Below are positions 12,630 through 23,535 of a DNA stretch of 64,000 bases, piece by piece. The stretch covers positions 57,002,313 through 57,066,312 of the forward strand of contig OY992537.1 in assembly GCA_963921195.1 (NCBI GenBank), read 5' to 3'. Origin of the DNA: Pegoplata infirma (Eukaryota; Arthropoda; Insecta; Diptera; Anthomyiidae). The notes beneath the pieces are model-generated. The model made no database searches. It was not told where the DNA came from and saw nothing but the letters and a program-made list of their open reading frames with translations. The translations under genes were made by a program, and so were the position numbers. Within the stretch, counting starts at the first letter, position 1, and each line of letters starts with the position of its first letter.

Positions 12630-13490
12630 ATATTTAACAAAACGTACTTTTTATGGAAGGTACTTTTTATAAAAGGTGCTTTTGATAAAAGGTACTTTTT
12701 ATAAAAGGTACTTTTTATAAAAGGTACTTTTTATAAAAGGACTTTTTATAAAAGGTACTTTTTATAAAAGGTACTTTTTATAAAAGGTACTTTTTATAAA
12801 AGGACTTTTTATAAAAGGTACTTTTTATAAAAGGTACTTTTTATAAAATGTACTTTTTATAAAAGGTACTTTTTATAAAAGGTACTTTTTATAAAAGGTA
12901 CTTTTTATAAAAGGTACTTTTTATTAAAGGTACTTTTTATAAAAGGTACTTTTATAAAAGGTACTTTTTATAAAAGGTATTTTTTATAAAAGGTACTTTT
13001 TATAAAAGGTACTTTTTATAAAAGGTACTTTTTATAAAATGTACTTTTAAAATGTACTTTTTATAAAAGGAACTTTTTATAAAAGGAACTTTTTATAAAA
13101 GGTACTTTTTATAAAAGGTACTTTTTATAAAAGGTACTTTTTATAAAAGGTACTTTTTATAAAAGGTACTTTTTATAAAAGGTACTTTTTATAAAAGGTA
13201 CTTTTTATAAATGGTACTTTTTATAAATGGTACTTTTTATAAAAGGTACTTTTTATAAAAGGTACTTTTTATAAAAGGTACTTTTTATAAAAGGTACTTT
13301 TTATAAAAGGTACTTTTAATAAAAGGTACTTTTTATAAAAGGTACTTTTTATAAAAGGTACTTTTTATAAAAGGTACTTTTTATAAAAGGTACTTTTTAT
13401 AAAAGGTACTTTTTATAAAAGGTACTTTTTATAAAAGTTACTTTTTATAAAAGGTACTTTTTATAAAACGTACTTTTTATAAAAGGTACC
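12630..13490. repeat. 16-bp minisatellite GGTACTTTTTATAAAA, about 53 copies
   Basis: A highly regular array with a few 15-bp and shortened units and scattered substitutions (ggaact, aatgta, aacgta). It lies inside the Helitron and merges into the 145-bp repeat, whose units also contain GTACC/GTACT motifs. The frame 12366-12704 is an artefact of this region. Confidence 0.95.
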
Positions 13491-14335
13491 ATTATTTCAG
13501 TAAATTAAAAAAGTACCAAAAGTACACTTTTTTCCATTTTACCCCCGTAGAGTCAACATTGGCAAAAACCTGCATTGCAAATTTTAAGTTTTTAGGACCA
13601 TTATTTAAGAAAATATAGAAGGTACCAAAAGTACAGTTTTTTACCCTTTTTACCCCTTAGAATCAACATTGGCAAAATCCAGCCTTAGTAGATTTATATT
13701 CCGGGAGCTGAACCTACATTCAAAATTTCAAGTGTCTAGGACCATTATTTAAGGAAATATAAAAGGTACCAAAGGTACATTTTTTACCCTTTTTACCCTC
13801 TTAGAATCAACATTGGCAAAAATCCAGCCTTACTGGATCTATATTTCGGGACGTGAACATACAGTCCAAATTTCAAGTTTCTGTGACCATTATTTCAGGA
13901 GATATAAAAAGTACCAAAAGTACAGTTTTTTACCCTTTTTACCCCCTTAGAATCAACATTGGCAAAAATCCGGCCTTACTGGATCCATATTCCAGGAGTT
14001 GAACATACAGTCCAAATTTCAAGTCTCTGTGACCATTATTTCAGGAGATATAAAAAGTACCAAAAGTACAGTTTTTTACCCTTTTTGTCCCCTTAGAATC
14101 AACATTGGCAAAATTCCGGCCTTACTGGATCTATATTCCGGGAGGTGAACATACAGTCCAAATTTCAAGTCTCTATGACCATTATTTCAGGAGATATAAA
14201 AAGTACCAAAAGTACAGTTTTTTACCCCTTTTACCCCCTTAGAATCATCATTGGCAAAAATCCAGCCTTAGTGGATCTATATTCCGGGAGGTGGACCTAC
14301 AGTCCAAATTTCAAGTCTCTAGCTTCAGCGGTTTG
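13488..14335. repeat. ~145-bp tandem repeat inside the Helitron, about 6 units
   Basis: Units start near 'ccattatttcaggagatata' at about 13488, 13597, 13741, 13886, 14032 and 14178, giving periods of 144-146 bp except for a shortened first unit. Diverged earlier units are visible at about 12230-12640. Each unit carries 'aaaagtaccaaaagtaca' and 'ttagaatcaacattggcaaa'. The frames 14145-14336 and 14291-14476 are by-products. Confidence 0.9.
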
Positions 14336-14363
14336 AGCTGGGCGATGATGAATGGGTATATAA

Positions 14364-14399
14364 GTCAGTCAGTCAGTCAGTCAGTCAGTCAGTCAGTCA
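14364..14399. repeat. (TCAG)n microsatellite, about 9 units
   Basis: A perfect TCAG tetranucleotide tract near the 5' terminus of the Helitron. Confidence 0.95.
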
Positions 14400-15107
14400 C
14401 ATTACTCTTTTATATATATAGATTGCTTGGGTTTCGAAATTTTTTTTCTATTCTGTTTTTCTGCGAAAAAGTCTAAGATACCGAAACGTTATTTCTACAC
14501 CAAAATTTTCAGGTTTTGAAACACTATTCTTTAGAAAGTGCCTGACATTAACTAATTTGAAGACTTTAATGCTTTTTAAGTTTTTCGCGACAATTTCCTA
14601 GATTCTGAGACATTTTGCTATAGAAAAATTATGATTTTCTGAGACACTTTTCCTTAGAAAAAGTCTAAGATTCGCAAACATTTTCTAAGACATATTTCCA
14701 ATCGAAAATTCTGAGAATCTAAGAAATGTTTTCTACAAAAAAGTAAGATCCTGAACATTTTTCAAATAGAAAAAATTTCACAATCTAAGAAATTTTCTCG
14801 GATTCCGGGATACTTTTCCCTAAAGTCTTAATAGTCTAAGGCATTTTTTTATAAAAAAAAGTCTCAGACTCTAAAACATTTTTTCTAAATAAAAACTGAG
14901 AAATTCTGTGACATTTATCTTGAATTTTTTTTACTCGGATTCTAAGAATTTTTTCCTACAGAAAAGGTCCAGCTTTTGCTTTTAAAAAGTCTTAGATTTT
15001 GAGTCATCTTTTAAACAGAAATAATCACAGATTCTGAGACAATTTCTCATAATTTGTAACGTTTTTCTTTAAGAAAGAATATAAAAGAATTCGCATATTC
15101 TGTGTAT

Positions 15108-15969
15108 TTATACCCTACACCACACTGTGGTACAGGGTATAATGAGTTTGTGCTGATGTTTGTAACTACCCGAAATATTGGTCCTAGACCCACCTTTAAG
15201 TATACCGATCGACTCAGAATCACTTTTTGAGTCGATTTAGCGATGTCCGTCCGTCCGTCCGTCCGTCTGTCCGTCCGTCCGTCCGTCTGTCCGTCCGTCT
15301 GTCTGTCTGTCCATGTAAACGGTGTAAACACGATACAGGTCGCAATTTTTGATCAATTGACTTGAAATTTGAAACTTAAGTCTCTCTTGGCCCAAGGACG
15401 AAGCCTATTGAAATTGGAAAAAATCGGTCCATATTTAGACCTAGCCTCCATACAAAGGTCCTCTTTAGTTTTGGCTCAAATGACTCTAATAACCGTATTA
15501 TAGAAGGTATCGTTTTGAAATTTGGAAGGTAAACATGTTTTGTCTTCACAAATCATCATTCCGAATTTCAAAGAAATCGGACCAGTTCTTCTTGTAGCCC
15601 CCATACAAACCACCTTCCCGATTTTCGCATAAATGTCTCAAAAGTCATGAAAATAGAAAATGTTTAATTAAAATTTTGTTTGTGTATGTTAAACGCGTAC
15701 TTAAATAACCTTATCAAACCTGATAATCATCGGACCAGTTTTGGACTCAGGCCCCTTGTGAAAATTTCGCCCGATATTCAGTTAAAGCGGTTTATTGTCA
15801 ACAAATAGAAGCCTATTTCACTCAAATTTGATTTGTGAGTGTTTTTTACACTTATTAAAGATTTAACAACATATAGATCTAATCGGTCCATGAGATCCAT
15901 TTTCCGGGAAACTCTGGTGTAGGGTATTATATGGTCGGTCATGACCGACTATAACTTTCTTACTTGTTT
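15108..15969 (+). mobile_element. DINE/mini-me (Helentron-type) element, family B
   Basis: The head is 'tataccctacaccac' and the tail contains the inverse 'ggtgtagggta', giving subterminal inverted repeats. The tail then has a perfect 16-bp palindrome GTCGGTCATGACCGAC (15934-15949) and 'ttcttacttgtt'. A conserved core 'cgatttagcgatgtccgtcc' precedes a (GTCY)n tract at 15246-15312. This order of core, GTCY tract, body and 3' hairpin is what is known for dipteran mini-me/DINE elements. It is inserted in the satellite body of the hAT-like element. The minus-strand frame 15047-15331 merely translates the GTCY tract. Confidence 0.85.
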
Positions 15970-16889
15970 TTTTATAGAAAAAGTTTCTGATTCTATTAAT
16001 TTTTTCTTAAAGAAAAATTCTCAAATTTTTCCTGAAGAAAATTTTCTTATTTTTCCTATAGAAAATTTTAAAGATTCCGAGACATTTTTCCTATAAAAAT
16101 TTCAAAGATTCAAATGATTTTTTCCATAGAAAAATTTTGAGATTCTTGGACATTTTTCATAGACGAAAATTCTCACATAATTTCCCTTTCTTTCCTTTTT
16201 ACCCACCTTCTTCTCAGATTTTTTCCAAAGAAGAAATATTAGATTTTTTCTAATAAAAATTCTCAGATTTTTCTTTAGTAAATTCGTAGATTTATCATAT
16301 AGAAAAATTGTTAGATTTTTCTATAAAAATTTTCAGATTATTCCAGTAGGAAAATTCTCAGATTTTTTCTAAAAAATTCTAAGAAAATAAAAAAAAAAAT
16401 CTAAAATTTTTCATATACAAAAATTTCCAAATTTTTTGTCTAGAAAATTTCCAAATTTGTTGTCGAGAAAAATTCTCATATATTTTTAAAGAAAAATTTC
16501 AATATTATATAGAAAAATTTTAACATTCCAAGACATTTTGTCTTTGGAAAAATTTTAAGATTCTTAAACATTTATCATAGATGAATTTCTCCTACAGAAA
16601 AGTTCTCGGATGTTTGTATAGAAAAATTCTAAGGTTTTTCTTTTAAAAAAGATCGCAAAAGTACGAGACATTTTTCCTTTAGAAAAATTTTAAGATTCTT
16701 AGACGTTTTTCATAGAAAAAATCTTAGATTATTTCGTTTTCCTTTTCACGTTCTTTTTTTTCTCTCCTCTTCTTTCTCATCCTTCCTTTTTTCTTTTATT
16801 TTTGTTTTTTCCCCTTTTTTTTTCTTTTGAATTCGGTTTGAAGGAAATTTCCTTTCCCCCCGTGGATCCGCGCCTGAATTAATGAATAA

Positions 16890-18169
16890 CACTGTGAAAA
16901 AATACTTCTGATGTGACATAGTATAGGTTGTTGGTCTTGTCGAGTAGATCACAAAAATGCCCATTAAACTTGCCAGACACCCTCAAATTTTAGAGTTATT
17001 GTCAAAAAACGTTTTTTTGGGACTTTTCACACTAAACCTTTTGTAATTCAGAAAATTTTCAACCGATTTTAAATTTTTTAACTGTTTTTGATAGAAGAAG
17101 GATAAGGCTTTCCACGTGTGTGAATTGGTCTATACATATAAGAAAGATATTTATTGATTTTTTCTATAATATCTATTTTTTTTTTATTTTTTGAAAGTTT
17201 TTCGAGTTTATCGATTTTTTTCTGCTATAGTTCGTTTAACAATCTTTATATTTATAAACGTATTTTTAAAGAACATTTGATTCTAAATACGATTAGCTTT
17301 ATCCTGAAGAAATCGGATAAAAATTGACAGAGTTGTGATAATTTTTCTAAAAAAGAAAATTAAGATTTTGCAGGAAATCGCCGTTCAAATATCCCAGGCA
17401 AAAAAAATATTTTATCATAAAAGGTCATGCACAATATTTTTAAAGGTTTTTGGCGCTCTGAATCCGAATCTGGCCTTTAAATTACTCTATCTTGTCTGGT
17501 TTTTGTGATATTTAACATAAATTGATATATCAAAACCTTAATAAGATAGCGCAATTTCAAGGTCAAATTCAAATTCAGGAGGCCAAAAACTTTAAAATAA
17601 TGATACGCGACCTTTTAGTATGTTCGTTTATTTTTTTTTTGCCTGGGTTATCCGAACGGCAATTTCAAACAAAATCTTAATTTTCTTTTTTAGAAAAATT
17701 ATCACAACTCTGTCAATTGTTGTCCGATTTTTTCGGCATAAATCTCATCGTATTCACAATTAAATTTTCTTTAAGAATACGTTTATAAATATAAATGTTG
17801 TTGAACGAACTATAACAGAAAAAAATCGATAAACTCAAAAATTTTTCAAAAAATAACAAAAAAATTTGATATTGTTGAAAAAATCAATACATATCTTTTT
17901 TATATGTGTAGACCAATTCACATACATGAAAAGCCCTATCCTTCTTCTATCTAAAACAGTTGAAAAATTGAAAATCGGTTGAAAAATGTTTAAGTTACAC
18001 GTGGCTTAGTGAAAAAAGTCCCAAAAAATCGTTTTTTGGCAATAACTTTAAAATTTGAGGGTGTCTGGCAAGTTTGATGGGCATTTTTGTGATCTTTTCG
18101 ACGAGACCTACAACCTTAACTACCTCACGTTGAAAGTATATTTGATTTTGTGTTTTTTGTAGCACAGTG
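16890..18169. mobile_element. 1.28-kb foldback element with CACTGTG / CACAGTG ends
   Basis: The left half is the reverse complement of the right half around a centre near 17525, with arms of about 600 bp. Paired blocks include 'atcacaactctgtcaatt' against 'aattgacagagttgtgat'. The outermost heptamers are CACTGTG (16890) and CACAGTG (18163-18169), and the right end 'tgtagcacagtg' is shared with the 429-bp element at 9799-10227. No ORF. Near-identical octamers TAATGAAT and TAATCAAT flank the ends, a possible TSD; this is uncertain. Confidence 0.85.
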
Positions 18170-18189
18170 TAATCAATAAAAACAGAATT

Positions 18190-18430
18190 TGAAACGAATT
18201 TCAATCAACAAAAACGCGGATTCAAAAAATTTTTTGATTAAAATTCCTTCAATATAGAAAATTGATATACCTATCATTAAATTGTAGGTGATTAATTAAA
18301 TATTTTTTTGATCAAACATTTTTTTGATTTTGATCACAAATTTGATCAATTTTTTATTAATAGTCAATCAAAATAATGATTGATTTAACGAATGAATTGT
18401 AAGATTATGACAAAATTATAAAAAAAATCA
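18190..18430 (+). repeat. ATCAA-rich dispersed repeat
   Basis: Contains 'tcaacaaaaacgcggattca' and 'aatgattgatttaacgaatg'. A reverse-complement copy is at 35265-35460 and a shorter remnant follows 21735. Class unknown. Confidence 0.6.
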
Positions 18431-18591
18431 TTTTTTTGCTTTGCAATACGTTGTGAACAATAAAAAAGTAAAACCCGATTATTTTGTATATTTTTGAATT
18501 AAATTAAAGTATTTAAATAAATTTAAGTGAAAAAAATATCTGGCATGTTAAAAATTTATAATTCGACAGTTTAAGAAAATAAAAATAAACA

Positions 18592-18728
18592 AGTAGAAAA
18601 GTTAAATTCGACTTGGCCGAATCTATGAATACCCTCCACAATGACCTTTTTAAGTGATAATAAATTTTATAACGTGAAAAAAAATTTTTTTATTAGAAAT
18701 ATTTTATTTTGTGAAAAAACACTTTTTA
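18592..18728 (-). mobile_element. DINE family A tail fragment, inverted
   Basis: Begins 'acaagtagaaaagttaaatt', followed by a TTCG...CGAA hairpin and 'ataccctccacaatg': the reverse complement of the 3' end seen at 20880-20942. Truncated at 18728, where the head of the next copy starts. Confidence 0.8.
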
Positions 18729-19916
18729 TACCCTCCACTCTAGTGATAGAGGGTATATATAAGATTGTCATTCCGTTTGTAACACATCGAAATATTGGTC
18801 TAGGACCCCATAAAGTATATATATTCATGATCCTTGATCGATTTTAAGTCGATCTAGCGATGTCCGTCCGTCCGTCCGTCCGTCCGTCTGTCTGTCTGTC
18901 CGTAGAAAACACGCTAACTTTTGAAAGACTTTACGGAGGCTCCTGAAGTTTGACATATATGTTCTATATTTACCGGATCAGGTTGGTGTTGCAATCTAGC
19001 TAATTCGGTCAAGTGGTTCAAAAGTTATGAGCAAAAGAGTAAATTTCGGCAAGGGTATTTTGCGAATTTACAAGATTAAAATCCCCCTAACTTTCGAAAG
19101 ACAATTCTGAGGGGGCTGAAGCTTAGCATATATATTTGTCGTTCCCCAAGTCTATTTGGTTTTGAATTTCAGCAAAATCGGTTCAGTGGTTCAAAAGTTA
19201 TAAGCAAAGCTCTGAATTTCACAGTAGTTTCACCTTAAACTGTTGAAAACTCGATAAACAAGTTTTAAAAGCATGGTGAAATACCAGTTTTTTAAAACTT
19301 GTTGTTGTTTGTTTTCTTGTCGTGGGGTGCAGTGTAGTTGTTAGACAAGTAAATATTTGTTATTGTTTTGTTATTGTTTTTGTAACTGTATGTAACGGTG
19401 TATAGTAAGTATTTTTTGGAAAAAAATCAAAAAAAGTTGGACTTATGTATGTATATGATTGAAAGTTAGTTTGTTTTTGGTTTTTAAAGAAAAGGATGAT
19501 AAAATAAACAGAGGGAAATATGTGAAATAGTTTTTTTTTTGTATTACATATAGGAATAAAACAACAAAAATATTTTAAAAAGTAATTTTGTTACTCAAAG
19601 AAATTGTACACTAAAAAAATATTTACACTAAAAAAAATGTTACACTCAAAAAAATGTTACACTCAAAAAAAATGTATACATTATTTTTTTTTTTTTTTAA
19701 TGAAATGACACACTCAAAAAAAATGTTGACAGTCAAAAAAATTTTACACTCAAAAAAATTTGATTGATTAAAAAAAAGTTTTACTCAAAATAATATATTT
19801 CTAATAAGAAATTTGTAATGCAATTTTTTGAATTTTTTTTAGAAAATTACTATCAGATTACATTGTGGAGGGTATTCATAGATTCGACCAAGTCGAACTT
19901 AATTTTTCTACTTGTT
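18729..19916 (+). mobile_element. DINE/mini-me family A copy
   Basis: The head 'ataccctccactctagtgat' forms a hairpin with 'gagggtat'. It is followed by 'gaaatattggtctaggaccc', the core 'gatctagcgatgtccgtcc' and a (GTCY)n tract (about 18862-18902). A GC-richer body ('gaggctcctgaagtttg') leads to runs of 'acactcaaaaaaa'. The 3' end is 'gtggagggtattcatag', a hairpin and 'ttctacttgt'. No coding capacity; the frame 18641-18847 is a shadow. Confidence 0.85.
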
Positions 19917-20942
19917 ATACCCTCCACTCTAGTGATAGAGGGTATATATAAGTTTGTCATTCCGTTTGTAACACCTCGAAATATTGGTCTAGGACCCCAT
20001 AAAGTACATATATTCATGATCCTCGATCGATTTTAAGACGATCTAGCGATGTCCGTCCGTCCGTCCGTCCGTCCGTCCGTCCGTCCGTCCGTCTGTCCGT
20101 CTGTCTGTCTGTCTGTCTGTCTGTCTGTTGAAAACACGCTAACTTTTGAAAGACTTTACGGAGGCTCCTGAAGTTTGGCATATATGTTGGGAATTTACCT
20201 GGTCAGGTCGGTATTGCAATCCAGCGAAATCGGTCTAGTGGTTCAAAAGTTATGACCAAAAGACTGAATTTCGGCAAGGGTTTTTCGTGAATTTATGAGA
20301 TAAAAATCACTATAACTTTCGAAAATCACTTCTGAGGATGCTGAAGCTTGGCATATATATTTTTCGTTCCTCCAGCCTAGTTCGTATTGAATTTCACCAA
20401 AAGCGGTCCAGTGGTTCAAAAGTTATTAGCAAAACCGTAAATATAAGATTAGCTTCACCTTAAATTCACGTGGTGAAAACCCGTTAAACCTGTTTTACAA
20501 CCATTGGTAAGTCACAAAAATATTTTAAAACGTATTTTTGTCACTCAAAAATATTTTTATACCAAAACAAAAAAAAAATAAACTCGAACAAAATGTTACA
20601 CTCAAAAAAAAATTTTACACTCAAAAAAAAAATTAGTATTTTTTTTTTTAATGTAAAATTCAAAAAAAAATTTACACTCAAAAAAAAAAAAAAATACACA
20701 CCAAAAAAAAAAAAATTAGTTTTTTTTTTTCAAAAATTACAAAAAAAAAATTTTACACTCAAAAAAAAATTAGTTTTTTTTTTTTTAAATTACTAAAAAA
20801 AAATTTTTTTTACACAAAATAAAATATTTCTAATCATAACTGTTATTTTTTCACGTTAGAAAATTTACTATCACTTAAAATGGGCATTGTGGAGGGTATT
20901 CATAGATTCGGCCAAGTCGAATTTAACTTTTCTACTTGTTTT
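19917..20942 (+). mobile_element. DINE/mini-me family A copy, direct neighbour
   Basis: Starts exactly where the previous copy ends, and shows the same head, core, (GTCY)n tract (20050-20128), body and 3' hairpin ending 'ttctacttgt'. The head-to-tail junction without spacer suggests insertion at the preferred T-rich 3' end of an existing copy, or a tandem product of rolling-circle transposition. Confidence 0.88.
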
Positions 20943-21730
20943 AACTGATTTTTGAAAAAAAAAATTTTTTTGAGTGTAAAATTTTTTTTGAGTGTAAAAT
21001 TTTTTCCAGTGTATTTTTTTTTTACGTGCAAAAATATTTTTGAGTGACAAAAATACGTTGTAAAATATTTTTGTGACTTACAAATGTTTTTAAAACATGT
21101 TTAACGGGTTTTCAACACGTGAATTTAAGGTGAGCTAATCTGAAATTTACGGATTTGCTAATAATTTTGAACCACTGGACCGATTTGGTTGAAATTCAAA
21201 ACGAACCAGGCCAAGAAAACGACAAATATATATGTCGGGCTTCAACATCCTCAGAATTGCGCTTTGAAAGTTATCTTGTTTTTTATCTCGTAAATTCACG
21301 AAAAAACCCATGCCGAAATTCAGTCATTTGCTCATAACTTTTGAACCACCGGGCCGATTTCACTGGATTGCAATACCAACCTGACCAGGTAAATGCCCAA
21401 CATATATGCCAAACTTCAGGAGCCTCCGTAAAGTTTTTCAAAAGTTAGCGTGTTTTCAACAGACGGACAGACGGACAGACGGACAGACGGACAGACGGAC
21501 AGACGGACAGACGGACAGACGGACAGACGGACAGACGGACAGACGGACAGACGGACAGACGGACAGACGGACAGACGGACGGACGGACATCGCTAGATCG
21601 TCTTAAAATCGATCGAGGATCATGAATATATATACTTTATGGGGTCCTAGACCAATATTTCGAGGTGTTACAAACGGAATGGCAAACTAATATATACCCT
21701 CTATCACTAGAGTGGAGGGTATAAAAATTA
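20943..21730 (-). mobile_element. DINE/mini-me family A copy, inverted and 3'-truncated
   Basis: The reverse complement of the family: a long (GACA/GACG)n tract at about 21461-21586, then 'catcgctagatcgtc' and the head ending 'agagtggagggtat'. The 3' hairpin is missing where it abuts the previous copy, so the two lie tail to tail. The frames 21155-21337 and 21406-21606 are by-products. Confidence 0.85.
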
Positions 21731-21734
21731 ATCA

Positions 21735-22700
21735 AAACATTGATTGACTTTTTTAAATTTTGTTGATCAATAGACTTAATTGAAAATTTTTAGTTGAGAT
21801 TTAATTGAGATTTAATAACACGATTATTAACGTTTAAATAACTCTACATTTATGTAAATGTCTATTAAAAAAATCTATTATAATTTTTATTTTCCTACAA
21901 CTATTAAAAACCTTATTGACATTTACTATCCCCAATTGATCAAAATGTGGTTTTTATTATATCAATGAAATCTATAGAAATTTATAACAAATTTTTGACG
22001 TATTGTTAGAAAATTTTTACCCCTTCCATATCCCTTTAAAATTTTATGGCAAACAATCAAAAAGTTTTGAAATATTTTATGAGTATTTGACTGGATACAC
22101 AATACACAGTAGAAAAAAAATCACAAACTTTTTAATAAATCCATTTTCAAACGAGCGAAGCTTTTCAAACTATCAACAAAGCACGGGGACTATTGACGAG
22201 AATATAACAAAAGGCAACAGCGACAACAGCAGGAGCAGCAACATAATAAAGCCTTGCAACAAATATTGTAACAATATGTTGCAGTAGCAATAGGAAATGA
22301 TTGTTACTGTAGGCGCTTAAACAAAAAAAAAATAACAACCAATAAAGCAAAACTACTCTATAGACATTTAAAAAAACACTCAAAAATTAAAGTTAGTAGA
22401 AAAAGATCTTTCAACAATATTTACAGTAGATAATATATATGAGCAAATCTATGGGAAATTAAACTGACGGATCACCCATTTTGTTTATTTTTGGTCATTA
22501 GATAGACCTTTTTTTTGCCAAAATTTTGAAAATATCAAAAATTTGGCTATCTAACAAACTTTGAAAATTTATTGCTCAACAATACGAAAAAACACCTCTC
22601 AGAAATTTTAATAACGTTAAAAGGACATTCTAAGCTTTACTACAAAATTTTGTTTTTGAAAATCCATGGTGTTCTTCCCAGGAATATGGTTATCAAAATT
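21735..22700. other. Non-repetitive stretch without a recognisable gene
   Basis: Includes a less AT-rich patch at about 22150-22320 with 'caacagcgacaacagcagg'. The plus frame 22003-22287 becomes Q/N/S-rich there (residues like NSDNSRSSN). Without a visible splice context or family match this is not called a gene. Confidence 0.35.
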
Positions 22701-23345
22701 TTTTGTTGAAATTTTTTAAAATTTTTTTTTATGATCTTTTCGATCATCATTCCAAATTAAAAAGGAATCGGAATTTTTTCTTAGATTTTAGTTTTTGTCT
22801 GGTTTCTGAATGTAACTTTGCCAATTTTCTATGTACTTGTCTGGTTGTTAGTTTTAAACATTCACCAAATCACTTTTTCTTACCTAAACAAACGTTTTTT
22901 CATTTTTACTAATATCATATATCGAGTGTATTCAACTTCAACTACATATTATATTCTTGTGTTTGGTGTCTGTCTAGACATGGTTATAAAGCGCGAACGT
23001 GAAAATTGAAATATTGTGCATGTGGAAAAAAGCGACCCTTTTTGGTTATAACATTGTTAATATTCTGAGGTTGAATAAAAAAAAATTCATAAAAAAAAAC
23101 TTTTATTTTTTTATTCGTGACATGTTTGAGAAATTTTTGACAAGAAATGTCAATACTAACTGACAATTATATACAATAATATTTTCTGTTGTTGTCGTCG
23201 TCGTCGCAGTAGTTATTTGTTGTGATGTTAAAAAATTTAAATTTGGTTTTTATTGTGACAGTTTTATTGTGTAGTTAAATTAATAAAGTATTAAATTATT
23301 AACAAGATAAACAGACGGCATGAATAAATGATATTTATTTATGAT
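22701..23345. other. AT-rich non-coding stretch
   Basis: No supported feature. A short (GTC/GTT)-type run occurs at about 23188-23212. Confidence 0.4.
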
Positions 23346-23351
23346 TTTTAT

Positions 23352-23534
23352 ACATACAGAAAACAAATTTTGCTTATTTTCAAATAAAATTTAGTTGATG
23401 CAACAAAACAAGTTGGGTGATACATTTGCATAAAGGTTGTCACAATTAAATAAAGGTAGTGATAACTGACTTTTTTGATAATACTGACTTTAAATTGAAT
23501 GAACTTACAAAATTCGGTTGTCACAAGAGAATTT
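23352..23534 (+). mobile_element. Left part of a CACACAG-ended MITE
   Basis: 'atacatacagaaaacaaatt' and the following 'agttgatgcaacaaaac' match the left half of the element at 49041-49279. The copy is broken at 23535 by the next insertion. Confidence 0.65.
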
Positions 23535-23535
23535 A

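Larger units (their letters stand above)
11814..14422 (-). mobile_element. Non-autonomous Helitron, 2.6 kb
   Basis: Read on the minus strand, the element starts with TC (14422) and ends with CTAG (11814-11817). Nine bases before the CTAG is a perfect hairpin: CCGGTA, 6-nt loop, TACCGG at 11827-11844. The flanking bases are A before TC and T after CTAG, as expected for Helitron insertion between A and T. These are the canonical hallmarks of the class. No Rep/helicase ORF is present. The interior holds a 16-bp minisatellite, a 145-bp tandem repeat and a TCAG tract. It interrupts the hAT-like element. Confidence 0.88.
11292..16876. mobile_element. hAT-like element with CAGGCGCGG termini, split by two insertions
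   Basis: The left end CAGGCGCGGGTCCAGC (11292) and right end GTGGATCCGCGCCTG (to 16876) are inverted repeats. AATTAAT lies immediately outside both ends as a direct repeat of at least 7 bp, close to the 8-bp TSD of hAT elements. CAGG-type GC-rich ends of this kind occur in hAT families. Once the Helitron (11814-14422) and the DINE-type insertion (15108-15969) are removed, about 2.1 kb remain. That remainder is degenerate 35-bp satellite sequence without coding capacity, so this copy is non-autonomous. The superfamily assignment is inference. Confidence 0.7.

Noticed and set aside
12366..12704. 112-codon frame as a gene
   Set aside because: It runs through diverged 145-bp repeat units into the 16-bp minisatellite; the composition is low complexity.
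12630..13490. CRISPR-like regular array
   Set aside because: Units are contiguous 16-mers with no spacers, lying in a eukaryotic Helitron.
15047..15331. Open frame with TDGQTDRRTDG-type repeats (also at 21406-21606)
   Set aside because: It translates the (GTCY)n microsatellite of DINE elements; the frame has no start context and no family resemblance outside the repeat.
22003..22287. 94-codon frame ending in an N/S/Q-rich segment
   Set aside because: No recognisable domain, no splice evidence and a strongly AT-driven first half; kept only as a remark in the feature list.
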